Positions 17,256-25,035 of a stretch of DNA of 51,222 bases are shown in pieces. Origin of the DNA: a virus; the IMG/VR virus record IMGVR_UViG_3300032116_000297, positions 1-51,222 of that record; one strand, written 5' to 3'. Position 1 is the first letter of the stretch; each line of letters begins with the position of its first letter. Under the pieces are notes generated by a model. It had not been told where the DNA came from. It ran no database searches and worked only from the letters and a program-made list of their open reading frames with translations. A program made the position numbers and the translations under genes.

Positions 17256-18662
17256 ATGTCACAAGATTACTTTTTGTCTAAGGTTTATGAGTCTGTAAGA
17301 AATCAAACAGCTACTCCTTCTAATAAACCTCAAAATCTCAAACAAGCTTACTATCGAGTTGTTCTCGAACAGATCAATGAAGATACAGAAATTTTGATGC
17401 AACAACAAGGAAGTGATAATGTAGAAGAATTTAAAGTTTCTGATGAATTAGCTAAACGAATTAAATCTAGTATTAAAAAAGAAACAGGATTTGCGACAAC
17501 AGAAGAAAAAACCAATTTACAGGAAATTATTAAAAAGGCATTGATTGTCAGTGGATGGGGAAAAACTGGTAGGTTGAATTATTTGATAGATAATATTTCT
17601 AATATTTTCGATAAAGAAGATTTAATAGTAAGCAATATTATCAAATACCCAGGAACATTAGAAAATTTAAAAACTTCCCTCTTAGAAGAAAAATTAATTA
17701 ATAAACCTTTAAATCGAATTGAGTTGAAAGATTTGATTCCAGATTGGTTTCATTCATTATTTGAGACCAATAGTGGTTTTAATGTGATAGATGAGTTGTG
17801 GAATTTAGTTCCTGTTACTAAACCTGCTTCTGGTGCTGGAGAGTTAGCTTTAACTTTGATCTCTAATGCTAAAAAAGAAACAGAAGGAGATCTTTCATTA
17901 AAAGAAAATTTGATAGAAATAAAAGGTTCTAATGGTTTAATGGGCGCAGATGGTCAAGTTTTAAATACTGCCTCAGAACTTAACGAAATTTTAAAGGGGG
18001 ATTTAGTCAGTGTCAGTAAAGCGAACAGAAAAAGAGAATTAATTAAACGATTGGGTGATTTAATTTCTTCGAGGTATGAAGAATTTAAAAAGAATCTTAT
18101 TCAACAGGTAGAAAATAATGTGCCGTTTGATGAAATAAAAAAAATTATTGATGCTGGACCTTTAACTCCTAAAATTAAAATTAATTTATATAGAACTTTA
18201 GTAACTTCTCTGACTATTCCTGAATACAATTATAGAGATTCGTTATTGGCATTTTTCAGCCAATATGAAATTTTATCTGATGATCAATTAGCTAGTGGTG
18301 TTTTTGCGGCAAGAAATTATAAAAACATTTCTTCTGAAGAAGCGGTTAAAAATAAAATTAAGGACCTTGTAGTTTCTAATAAAAATTCTCTTTTTAAAAA
18401 ACACCATGAAAGGTACTTTACCTACGAATTGTCTGCTTTGATTGGGGCTTTACATCTTTGTTGTTATCAAGAAAAACAAAAATTTAACGGAATTGTTTTT
18501 GCCAATGACACTAATAAAAACATGGTTTATTTTAAATTTAATGGAGAAAGTGTAGTGCAGAATTTAGAAAGTGCTTACTCTTTTATATTACAGTTTAAAC
18601 CTTCTATAGCATTAAGTATGTCGAAAATGCAAAGTTCGGCAGGATTTCTTTTCTTCAAATAA
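17256..18662 (+). CDS. Large phage protein with possible PD-(D/E)XK nuclease core
   Basis: 468 aa, helical and charged at both ends. The centre contains GAGELAL (Glu196), then EGD (Asp212) and LIEIKGSNG (Glu221, Lys223). The order Glu - Asp - Glu-x-Lys within a short region is the active-site pattern of the PD-(D/E)XK nuclease superfamily. The surroundings LTLISNAKK...GDL...IEIKG fit that fold, but the pattern is short. A structural or DNA-packaging role without nuclease activity remains possible. It is divergent from phoH. Confidence 0.5.
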   Translation: MSQDYFLSKVYESVRNQTATPSNKPQNLKQAYYRVVLEQINEDTEILMQQQGSDNVEEFKVSDELAKRIKSSIKKETGFATTEEKTNLQEIIKKALIVSGWGKTGRLNYLIDNISNIFDKEDLIVSNIIKYPGTLENLKTSLLEEKLINKPLNRIELKDLIPDWFHSLFETNSGFNVIDELWNLVPVTKPASGAGELALTLISNAKKETEGDLSLKENLIEIKGSNGLMGADGQVLNTASELNEILKGDLVSVSKANRKRELIKRLGDLISSRYEEFKKNLIQQVENNVPFDEIKKIIDAGPLTPKIKINLYRTLVTSLTIPEYNYRDSLLAFFSQYEILSDDQLASGVFAARNYKNISSEEAVKNKIKDLVVSNKNSLFKKHHERYFTYELSALIGALHLCCYQEKQKFNGIVFANDTNKNMVYFKFNGESVVQNLESAYSFILQFKPSIALSMSKMQSSAGFLFFK

Positions 18663-18674
18663 TATTTTTTTTAG

Positions 18675-18703
18675 TTGATATAATTTAATAAATTTGTCAT
18701 ACT
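18675..18703 (+). promoter_or_regulatory. Early-type promoter TTGATA-17-CATACT
   Basis: TTGATA at 18675-18680 and CATACT at 18698-18703 are separated by 17 nt. The ATG at 18710 lies 6 nt after the -10, where +1 is expected, so the mRNA may be leaderless. Confidence 0.45.
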
Positions 18704-18709
18704 TTGATT

Positions 18710-19240
18710 ATGGCATTTTGTAAATTAGCTAACTATCAAGGTCAAGTATTCAAAGATATGAATCTTTGGGCACCTCCTGGAGCTTATGTTTTTGATGCAG
18801 AGACTCACGAGCCTATAGAGATCACAGAAAAGACAGCTTTTTATACCACAGGAAACATGAGATTGGGTATCGGGAAGTATCGAATTAATATGATCTCACT
18901 AAACGGTAAAAAAGTTTATTGCAATAACTACATGATGGGAAGCACCAAAAAACGTTTTTACGCGATATGGGAACTCAAAGATAAGCCATATACTGCCAAG
19001 GATATATTTGAAAAGTATGGCTATAAAGTGACTCCAGACCATCAACGAATCAAAAAGTATAAATTGACTGGTAGGGTTAGAGTTAAAAAGACTGCTAAAA
19101 TTCTTAGAGAACAAGGTCGATTAGAAGAAGCTAATCGTATTGAAAAAGAATTAGAAGAACATTTGAAGATGGGTAAGCGATACATTTGTCCTATTTGGAT
19201 GGACTTTAAAACTGAAGAACAAAAAAAATCTTTTCATTAA
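18710..19240 (+). CDS. Unknown phage protein
   Basis: 176 aa from ATG 18710 (an in-frame TTG at 18704 is rejected because it would overlap the -10 region). The N-terminal half is beta-rich (GAYVFDAETHEPIEI), the C-terminal half is helical and basic with KKTAKILREQGRLEEANRIE. It contains no recognised catalytic motif. It leads a plus-strand run of small genes to 21722. Confidence 0.6.
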   Translation: MAFCKLANYQGQVFKDMNLWAPPGAYVFDAETHEPIEITEKTAFYTTGNMRLGIGKYRINMISLNGKKVYCNNYMMGSTKKRFYAIWELKDKPYTAKDIFEKYGYKVTPDHQRIKKYKLTGRVRVKKTAKILREQGRLEEANRIEKELEEHLKMGKRYICPIWMDFKTEEQKKSFH

Positions 19241-19278
19241 AAGCGTGCCGTTTTATTTAAAATCTTTATTATGAAGCC

Positions 19279-19443
19279 ATGAACAAAGAAGAAACATTTA
19301 TCTCAGAAGAAGAATTCAATCAAATTAAAGTAGAAGCAAACCTCACAGAAGAAGATAATCGTATCATTAATTTGAAACCCTGTTTCCCTCTTCTTTCTGA
19401 TCTCTGTCTTAAAATTTGGTTATTCTTTAATAAAATTCGTTAA
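19279..19443 (+). CDS. Small unknown protein
   Basis: 54 aa beginning MNKEETFISEEEF, acidic in the first 30 residues and hydrophobic with two Cys in the last 25 (CFPLLSDLCLKIWLFF). It fills the gap between two genes on the same strand. It might be membrane-associated through its C-terminus. Confidence 0.45.
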   Translation: MNKEETFISEEEFNQIKVEANLTEEDNRIINLKPCFPLLSDLCLKIWLFFNKIR

Positions 19444-19446
19444 ATA
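19439..19446 (+). promoter_or_regulatory. Late promoter-like motif GTTAAATA
   Basis: GTTAAATA overlaps the stop of the small gene and ends 8 nt before the ATG at 19455. Confidence 0.35.
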
Positions 19447-19454
19447 TTATCCAA

Positions 19455-19799
19455 ATGTATGTATCTTTGGATTTTAAGTTAATTTGTGAGCAAGTTCTTT
19501 TAGAAGAAGATCTTAAAGATTTATTGGTAAATGAAATTAAACCCACAATAAATCAATTACTTCGTGATTACAAATCACAAAAAAACAATTCACAAATAGA
19601 TCAAAAACTTCTTCATAATAGTTTATGGGAAGAGTTATTCGATTTAAAAAAACAAATAGTTCAAGAACTTAAAAGACAATTTAATATAGATGTTAATACT
19701 CCACAAAAAATGGATCAATTCGTTAGAGACAAACAATTAGAATTTCCTTTCTTAAAAACTTTACACTCTGAATACATTAAACGAATACCAATGAAATAA
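19455..19799 (+). CDS. Unknown helical protein
   Basis: 114 aa, predicted entirely helical, rich in Lys, Gln and Leu (SLWEELFDLKKQIVQELKRQF). No motif recognised. It ends 1 nt before the TTGACA of the next gene's promoter. Confidence 0.55.
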   Translation: MYVSLDFKLICEQVLLEEDLKDLLVNEIKPTINQLLRDYKSQKNNSQIDQKLLHNSLWEELFDLKKQIVQELKRQFNIDVNTPQKMDQFVRDKQLEFPFLKTLHSEYIKRIPMK

Positions 19800-19800
19800 G

Positions 19801-19828
19801 TTGACAATCTTCAAAAATAGATTATTCT
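19801..19828 (+). promoter_or_regulatory. Early-type promoter TTGACA-16-TATTCT
   Basis: A perfect TTGACA (19801-19806) and TATTCT (19823-19828) are 16 nt apart. The ATG at 19835 is 6 nt after the -10, implying a leaderless transcript. Confidence 0.6.
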
Positions 19829-19834
19829 ATTTTT

Positions 19835-20440
19835 ATGGGAATGTTTGATTCAATTAAAGTAAAACAAGATCTTCCTCTTCCTGAAGATCTTAAATCACTA
19901 AGTGTTGATTGGAAAGATTATACTTTTCAAACCAAAGACCTAGACAATTGTCTTTTAGAATATTTCATATCTGAAGACGGGTTTCTTTATGAACACGTGA
20001 TCGAAAGGGATTATATTCCTTATACTCCCGAAGAAAGAAAATCCCAAAAAATTAAATCTTGGGATATTTGGAAGGAAGTCATTGAAAAAGAAACCTATCA
20101 TAAAAAAATAGAAGACTATCATGGTAAAATTCAATTTTACACTTATGATGATTATGATGAAGAGAATGATTATTGGGTTGAGTTTGATGCTTATTTTGTT
20201 TATGGTAAACTAGATAAAATTGAATTATCAAAATTTAAAAAAGAAGCTTCTCGTTCCATCTCTAATCAAAAATGGCAAGAAGAATATAAAAAAGAACAAA
20301 AACATCCATGGAATGTTTTTAAGAGGTATGCTTCTTATGTAGGATGGAAGTGGTTTTGGCGAAAGACATCAAGTATCTTTTATAACCTGTCAAGAGCTTG
20401 TACTAGTGTTCAGTACTTTATTATTAAAAAGTTTCTATGA
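19835..20440 (+). CDS. Conserved phage protein (MGMFD-type)
   Basis: 201 aa. The opening MGMFDSIKVKQDLPLP is a start pattern shared by a widespread group of uncharacterised phage proteins. The middle is rich in Tyr, Asp and Glu; the C-terminus is basic and aromatic (WNVFKRYASYVGWKWFWRK). It has one of the best sigma70-like promoters in the window and is therefore probably early. Function unknown. Confidence 0.6.
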   Translation: MGMFDSIKVKQDLPLPEDLKSLSVDWKDYTFQTKDLDNCLLEYFISEDGFLYEHVIERDYIPYTPEERKSQKIKSWDIWKEVIEKETYHKKIEDYHGKIQFYTYDDYDEENDYWVEFDAYFVYGKLDKIELSKFKKEASRSISNQKWQEEYKKEQKHPWNVFKRYASYVGWKWFWRKTSSIFYNLSRACTSVQYFIIKKFL

Positions 20441-20694
20441 TTATTCAAAAACAACCAGAAGTGTGTTATAAGTTTATAAAAGAAAATCGAGGTGCAGATG
20501 GTATTGTAACCGTTCCACCTAAAAAAATAGAAATCACTTTGAATGATGAAGTAGACTTGGAATGTCTTTTGGAAACATTTCAAGAATTTTTAATAGCGAG
20601 TGGTTTTGTTTTAAACCATGATGAAATTATAGCTATTGTCAAGGAAACATCAGAAGAAAGAGAGGATGAAGATGAAGGCGATTCTGAAATATAA
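20437..20694 (+). CDS. Small unknown protein
   Basis: 85 aa, overlapping the previous gene by ATGA. A predicted mixed alpha/beta domain is followed by an acidic tail (EEREDEDEGDSEI). No family recognised. Confidence 0.55.
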   Translation: MIIQKQPEVCYKFIKENRGADGIVTVPPKKIEITLNDEVDLECLLETFQEFLIASGFVLNHDEIIAIVKETSEEREDEDEGDSEI

Positions 20695-20893
20695 TCTACC
20701 AGAAGAACAAGAAGAATTTGAAACAGCTAACAATGGTTGGAAATATCGTTCGGTCTTGTTGGAATACGACAATCATCTTAGAAGTAAAATTAAATATGAT
20801 GAAAGTCTTACAGAAGAACAATATAAAGTTTATGAAGATGCACGAAATAAACTTTGGGAATTTTTAAATGAGGATAATTTAAAATTGTTTTAA
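20672..20893 (+). CDS. Conserved small phage protein (MKAILxxNLPEEQEEF)
   Basis: 73 aa from ATG 20672. The sequence MKAILKYNLPEEQEEFETA is conserved in many phage proteins of unknown function and fixes the start, although an in-frame TTG lies 36 nt upstream. The gene overlaps the previous one by 23 nt in another frame. Confidence 0.7.
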   Translation: MKAILKYNLPEEQEEFETANNGWKYRSVLLEYDNHLRSKIKYDESLTEEQYKVYEDARNKLWEFLNEDNLKLF

Positions 20894-20905
20894 ATTATCA
20901 TTTTA

Positions 20906-21325
20906 ATGATTTCTTCAACTATACGATTTGAAAAATTAGAAGATATTGCTCTTTCTCTTTTAGATAATCACAATGCTAATCGTTGTAGACATTTTTCTTT
21001 TATTCTTTACAAGAACCGTTTAATATCCACAGGTCTTAATGTCAATAAAACACACCCTGTAAATCTTAGAAACAAAAAAATTTCTAGAATTACAGGAGAA
21101 GATTATTCTGATCAAAAACAAATTTGTTCTGAATTGAACGCTATCTTAAAATTAAAGAGACTAACGAATATTGATACACGTAAATGTACTTTAATTAATT
21201 TAAGATATGACCGAAACAATAAAATAGCTTTAGCCAAACCTTGTTCCTCTTGTCAATCTCTACTAAGATATCATAATTTTAAACAAGTTATTTGGTCTAC
21301 AAATAATGGATACCAGGTTAACTGA
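20906..21325 (+). CDS. Cytidine deaminase-fold protein
   Basis: 139 aa with a zinc-dependent deaminase signature: Cys74-x-Glu76 (ICSELNA) and Cys113-x2-Cys116 (KPCSSC). Having Cys rather than His as first zinc ligand is the arrangement of free-nucleoside cytidine deaminases rather than dCMP deaminases. It overlaps the next gene, a second deaminase with the His version. Both probably act in pyrimidine nucleotide supply, but the substrate of this one is uncertain and could also be a base in nucleic acid. Confidence 0.65.
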   Translation: MISSTIRFEKLEDIALSLLDNHNANRCRHFSFILYKNRLISTGLNVNKTHPVNLRNKKISRITGEDYSDQKQICSELNAILKLKRLTNIDTRKCTLINLRYDRNNKIALAKPCSSCQSLLRYHNFKQVIWSTNNGYQVN

Positions 21326-21722
21326 CATTTCATGGGAAGAATATGCTTTAAAGTTAGCTGAAGTAGCTTCTTTAAAATCTAAAGACCCCTTTATAAAAGT
21401 GGGGTGTTGTCTTCTTCGACATGATCACAGTGTTGCTTCTTTGGGGTTTAACGGATTTCCGTCTGGCATGGCAGAAAATTGGTCTGACCGCGATGAACGC
21501 AGAAAGTATGTAGTTCACTCTGAAACCAATTCTTTAAGATACGTAAAACCCAATGAATGTTATCTTGCAGCAGTAACATTACTTCCCTGTAATGATTGTT
21601 TAAAGTCTTTAGCTTCTTATGGTATTAAGAAAATAGTATACAAAGATATTTACCAACACGACCCTTCTACTATAAATCTAGCGGAAGTTTTCGGAATAGA
21701 ATTAATTCGTATTACTTCTTGA
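21306..21722 (+). CDS. dCMP deaminase
   Basis: 138 aa. The zinc and proton-transfer residues His71-x-Glu73 (VHSETNS) and Cys95-x2-Cys98 (LLPCNDC) follow an N-terminal segment DPFIKVGCCLL and GFNGFPSGM typical of deoxycytidylate deaminases. The reaction converts dCMP to dUMP, the substrate for thymidylate synthase; a ThyX gene is present at 48364, so the two can form a dTMP pathway. It overlaps the preceding deaminase gene by 20 nt and the convergent gene at 21712 by 11 nt. Confidence 0.82.
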   Translation: MDTRLTDISWEEYALKLAEVASLKSKDPFIKVGCCLLRHDHSVASLGFNGFPSGMAENWSDRDERRKYVVHSETNSLRYVKPNECYLAAVTLLPCNDCLKSLASYGIKKIVYKDIYQHDPSTINLAEVFGIELIRITS

Positions 21723-22254
21723 GGCTTTTCTTAATAGCCTTGACAATCTTTTCTTCTTTCTTAGGACCATAACCTTTTTTCTTTGCCATGGCTTTTGCGA
21801 TTGCCCAGGGATTTGTTTTTTGTTTTTTTGCTTCTTCTAAAGTCTCTACACTTTCGTAATATTCATCTTGATCTTCTATATCAAAAGGATTTTCTCCTTC
21901 TTCGTAATCAGGGTGAGGAAGCTCTTCATCGTCTGAAGATTCAATGTCTTCTAAATCTTTTTCAGAAGAACCTTCAGATGTTTCAACTACACCTTGATTT
22001 TCAAGATTATCCAAAATTCTTAAAATAGCGGATACTTTTAATCCTGTTCGGTTAGTTAAAAGATCTAAAAGTTCACCACTAGAAAGGCCTTCTCCTTCTT
22101 TAAATCCGATCTCCCAAACTCTTCTTTCTCTTTCATTGTTGTCTAATTGGCCTGCTTTAATATCATTAAAGGTGTAACTAACATTAGTTAATTTTTTTTC
22201 TTGTAAGTTAAAAAGAACTTTTTCGAGAAGTTCATTGAATTTAGGAGTATTCAT
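21712..22254 (-). CDS. Unknown acidic phage protein
   Basis: 180 aa, last gene of the long minus-strand operon. Residues about 55-90 (GLSSGELLDLLTNRTGLKVSAILRIL) look like a helical, possibly winged-helix, segment. Residues 95-135 are very acidic. The C-terminus (NPWAIAKAMAKKKGYGPKKEEKIVKAIKK) is a basic element seen in other phage proteins. A nucleic-acid-associated role is possible. A minus-strand GTTAAATA lies 10 nt before the start. Confidence 0.55.
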   Translation of the reverse strand: MNTPKFNELLEKVLFNLQEKKLTNVSYTFNDIKAGQLDNNERERRVWEIGFKEGEGLSSGELLDLLTNRTGLKVSAILRILDNLENQGVVETSEGSSEKDLEDIESSDDEELPHPDYEEGENPFDIEDQDEYYESVETLEEAKKQKTNPWAIAKAMAKKKGYGPKKEEKIVKAIKKSLKK

Positions 22255-22264
22255 ATTTTTTTTA

Positions 22265-22272
22265 TATTTAAC
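22265..22272 (-). promoter_or_regulatory. Late promoter-like motif GTTAAATA
   Basis: Minus-strand GTTAAATA ends 10 nt before the ATG at 22254, between two operon genes. Confidence 0.35.
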
Positions 22273-22645
22273 TAATACGACTATGAATTTCTAATATCTT
22301 GTTAAGGTAATGAGAATAATTGTTTTTGTTTATTTGGCTAGTAATCAAATCATTTAAATCTTCATTACGTCCTACTAGTGTTTTTATTCTATAATCAAAA
22401 TATATTAAATTTTCATCTGGGTATATCTCGACGTTAAATGGGATAGGCACCTCAAATGTTTCGTATAAATTTTTAAAAGATAAAATAGATATTTGAATAA
22501 AAAAATGACTTTTTTTAAAAATAATTAAACGACCTTTTCTGATTGTTTTATTACCTAAATCAAAAGACAGATTGCTTTGTAAATTTTTAGTAAAAAAATC
22601 TTCGTAAGGTAATTGTTCTAAATAAATGTTTGATACGTTAATCAT
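22268..22645 (-). CDS. Unknown phage protein
   Basis: 125 aa, beta-rich in the centre (KGRLIIFKKSHFFIQISILSF) with a helical C-terminus. It overlaps the upstream gene by 4 nt, so it is translated as part of the minus-strand operon. No family recognised. Confidence 0.55.
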   Translation of the reverse strand: MINVSNIYLEQLPYEDFFTKNLQSNLSFDLGNKTIRKGRLIIFKKSHFFIQISILSFKNLYETFEVPIPFNVEIYPDENLIYFDYRIKTLVGRNEDLNDLITSQINKNNYSHYLNKILEIHSRIS

Positions 22646-23031
22646 TTGTTCATAAATGAAGCTTTTTGATCAGCTGTCATTGGGTAAATTTTTTCGTTAA
22701 AGTATTTCCAAAATTCAACAGGATCTGGAGAGGTTTTAATGACAGAGACTACTTCTACGTCATTACAATTAATAGCTCTAAAATTTTGCATAAAAATATC
22801 ATAAACAATAACTAAATTTTTAGCTTTGGGGTCATAAGAAAGACCATAACCTTTTGGTGGGTCATAATTTAAAATTTCTCTTCCTAATTTAGACAATAAT
22901 AAATTACGATCATTGGTACAGAGCATTCGTCTGTAATCATTGAATCCTTGCTTATTAATTCTTCTACGAAATTTTAATTCGATTACATTTTGAAGAAGCA
23001 TTAAAGCCAATGCATCTCTTCCTAGTCTCAT
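22642..23031 (-). CDS. SH3-like beta-barrel phage protein
   Basis: 129 aa. The segment DYRRMLCTND, followed by NLVIVYDIFMQNFRAIN, resembles the uncharacterised small phage domain (DUF2693-type, annotated as SH3 beta-barrel) of which the gene at 39377 is a clearer example. It is a widespread conserved phage protein; the end (PVEFWKYFNEKIYPMTADQK) is helical. It overlaps both neighbours by 4 nt. Confidence 0.55.
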   Translation of the reverse strand: MRLGRDALALMLLQNVIELKFRRRINKQGFNDYRRMLCTNDRNLLLSKLGREILNYDPPKGYGLSYDPKAKNLVIVYDIFMQNFRAINCNDVEVVSVIKTSPDPVEFWKYFNEKIYPMTADQKASFMNK

Positions 23032-23393
23032 GCAACACTCTCTTTGACGTCACAAATACCAAAAATGCGATTTTCTGAAAGGAAGATGACCATACCTTCT
23101 TTTTGTCTAATAGCTTGAAGACCTCGATCCCCTGGAAAAAGAACTTTACAACCCTTTTTGACCTGCTTACAATTAGGCCCTGCTAATACCACTTCTCCTA
23201 CTCTCCATGCTCTATGATCAACGACTTGATTTGGTAAAATAATTCCATTCCTTTTAACACCACCATCAACTATGTCTAGATACTTGACCATAATTACATC
23301 ACCTAAAAGTTCAGTAATTTCATAATCCTCTGGAAGTGGAAGGTCTTTATAGTCTTCGGGTGTGATTCCGTTATTTTCTCTTGATAGATTCAT
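23028..23393 (-). CDS. GroES-like co-chaperonin
   Basis: 121 aa. The pattern GDVIMVKYLD...VKRNGIILP...RVGEVVLAGPN...VKKGCKVLFPGDRG matches the GroES beta-barrel with its mobile loop region near residues 45-60. T4 encodes a functional analogue, gp31, needed for gp23 folding with host GroEL, and GroES genes occur in phages of aquatic bacteria. The length is similar to gp31 (111 aa). It overlaps the gp62-like gene by 4 nt. Fold assignment is moderately sure; a dedicated role in capsid folding is inference. Confidence 0.62.
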   Translation of the reverse strand: MNLSRENNGITPEDYKDLPLPEDYEITELLGDVIMVKYLDIVDGGVKRNGIILPNQVVDHRAWRVGEVVLAGPNCKQVKKGCKVLFPGDRGLQAIRQKEGMVIFLSENRIFGICDVKESVA

Positions 23394-23755
23394 ATATTTG
23401 ATTTATTAATGGTTTCATTAAAATCAACCATTTGTTGAATTTCTTTTTGAGAAAGTTCCATTGTTTTAGCTAAGATAGAAATTTTATTATCTTGATCTTC
23501 TTTATCTATTTTAACTTTTTTAATGTAATTTATTTTCGACATATATTTCTGTTTAGGAAAACAAGATATTAAAAGTTTATAATGAATATCTTTATCTATA
23601 TTACCTAAAGAATTAACAGATTCATTTATAGCAAAACAAGAAGAAGGTGATAAGAAACTGAGCCATCTATTAATAAGAAAAGGGACATATCCTTCTAAAG
23701 ATAAGTCCCCTTTTTTGAAAGATACAATATCTTTGAGATAATCAAAGATTGTCAT
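23390..23755 (-). CDS. 62: Clamp-loader small subunit, gp62-like
   Basis: 121 aa. The N-terminal pattern FDYLKDIVSFKKGDL, then YVPFLINRWLSFLSPSSCFAIN is characteristic of gp62, the small subunit that with gp44 loads the sliding clamp gp45 onto DNA. It is shorter than T4 gp62 (187 aa), as in T4-like phages of aquatic hosts. It sits between the GroES-like and DUF366-like genes with 4-nt overlaps on both sides. The gp44 and gp45 genes are not in the window. Confidence 0.8.
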   Translation of the reverse strand: MTIFDYLKDIVSFKKGDLSLEGYVPFLINRWLSFLSPSSCFAINESVNSLGNIDKDIHYKLLISCFPKQKYMSKINYIKKVKIDKEDQDNKISILAKTMELSQKEIQQMVDFNETINKSNI

Positions 23756-24339
23756 ACAATGACTTTACGAGAAGCAATATGGATATCCATGGTCATGTTC
23801 TGAAAAAGATTTTCAGCTTCTTGCATGAACCTAAGAGCTTCTGTTTCTTCTAAATTAGTTGAATAAGCAAAAGAAGGAGCCTTATCGCCTGCTCGAATAT
23901 TGATGCCTGTATGAATTAAAGCGCAATTATTCTTTTGAGCTGCAATAGAAACTGAACATTTTTTATGCTCTTCTCCGTCTATAATCATAATATCATCACC
24001 ATCAACGTATCCACAATTTTTAATATATTGTGAACAAAGCAGAGATCCTAGTTGAGCATTAAAAAGTCGTTGAAAACAAATTGCAGCATACAAATCAATA
24101 TTAGGAATTTCAATAAGGAAATTTATTGCCATATCGGAATAAATGTAATCTTTACTCATAGAGTCTTCTAAATCAATGAGATTGTCTGTAACCTCCATAG
24201 GAGCAATAAAAGAAATAATATCCCCTGTAGGGGTTACGGCTTTCTTTAAAAATTTGTAACCGAAAGGTTGATGAAGAATCTTTCCACAATAATAATCAGA
24301 CCCTGAAGCTTCTTTTAGTTGTTGTCTTGTAATAATCAT
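23752..24339 (-). CDS. DUF366-like protein
   Basis: 195 aa. The stretch IAPMEVTDNLIDLEDSM, then INFLIEIPNIDLYAAICFQRLF and CSVSIAAQKNNCALIHTGINI agree with my recollection of the DUF366 family, found in bacteria, archaea and phages and of unknown function. It has a His/Asp/Glu content that could form an active site, but none is established. It lies in the same operon as queC and the amidotransferase, so a link to deazaguanine metabolism is possible but unproven. Confidence 0.65.
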   Translation of the reverse strand: MIITRQQLKEASGSDYYCGKILHQPFGYKFLKKAVTPTGDIISFIAPMEVTDNLIDLEDSMSKDYIYSDMAINFLIEIPNIDLYAAICFQRLFNAQLGSLLCSQYIKNCGYVDGDDIMIIDGEEHKKCSVSIAAQKNNCALIHTGINIRAGDKAPSFAYSTNLEETEALRFMQEAENLFQNMTMDIHIASRKVIV

Positions 24340-24357
24340 AAAGCTGTATTATATAGA

Positions 24358-25035
24358 TTAGTTAGAATAAATCTCCTTAAATTTTTTATTAGACTCTTCC
24401 CATTCTGAAGTTAACATAGAATCACCCAACCCATAATGAAGAGCTTTAATAGGCAAAACACCAACAGTAACTCTTTTTTCATTGGCTCTTAAACAAAAAG
24501 ACATATCATAGTGATGCCATTCAAATTGTTCATCAAAGTAAAGTTCTTTATCAACTAAGTCTTTAATTTTACAAGCTATGAATAAACCATCGACTATCAA
24601 CGCTCTAGATTGTGTAGGACCAAATACAGTCGTCCACTTTTGATTGTCTTTAGAGTGAGCTACTTCTCCGACAAAATCTTCTCTTCCGTTGGAAGCTAAA
24701 TGCCAAGCCATCTTATCTGCTTTTTTATTAAAAGATTTGGTACCAGCCAATCCAGTAATAGAATAAGGACTATTGATTAATTTTTCATAAAGAAACAAAT
24801 CTTCTAAGACCACATCATCATGAACAAATAAAACAATTTTATCAAGATGTTTAGGATCTTTAAGAATTTCATTATAACATAATCCTAATCCTCTTTTATT
24901 GTCTTTAAAAAGATGGAAACTGATATCAGTATTACTTTCGTATTGTTTTTTTAAACTTAAAAAAATAGGTTTTTGTTCAAATTCTTTATCAGTTTTAGCT
25001 TGAGTGCAAGTAACTATTAATAGTTTGTTAATCAT
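24358..25035 (-). CDS. Glycosyltransferase family 2-like protein
   Basis: 225 aa with a GT-A fold layout: a beta-alpha start (KLLIVTC), RGLGLCYNEIL, then the metal/nucleotide-sugar site VLFVHDDVVLED (His72-Asp73-Asp74), and a downstream acceptor-side segment VDGLFIACK and WHHYDMSFCLRA. No membrane segment is visible. It overlaps the amidotransferase gene by 4 nt. The acceptor could be modified DNA, a small molecule or virion proteins; the Thr/Pro-rich surface proteins at 29455-36183 are a tempting but unproven acceptor. Confidence 0.72.
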   Translation of the reverse strand: MINKLLIVTCTQAKTDKEFEQKPIFLSLKKQYESNTDISFHLFKDNKRGLGLCYNEILKDPKHLDKIVLFVHDDVVLEDLFLYEKLINSPYSITGLAGTKSFNKKADKMAWHLASNGREDFVGEVAHSKDNQKWTTVFGPTQSRALIVDGLFIACKIKDLVDKELYFDEQFEWHHYDMSFCLRANEKRVTVGVLPIKALHYGLGDSMLTSEWEESNKKFKEIYSN

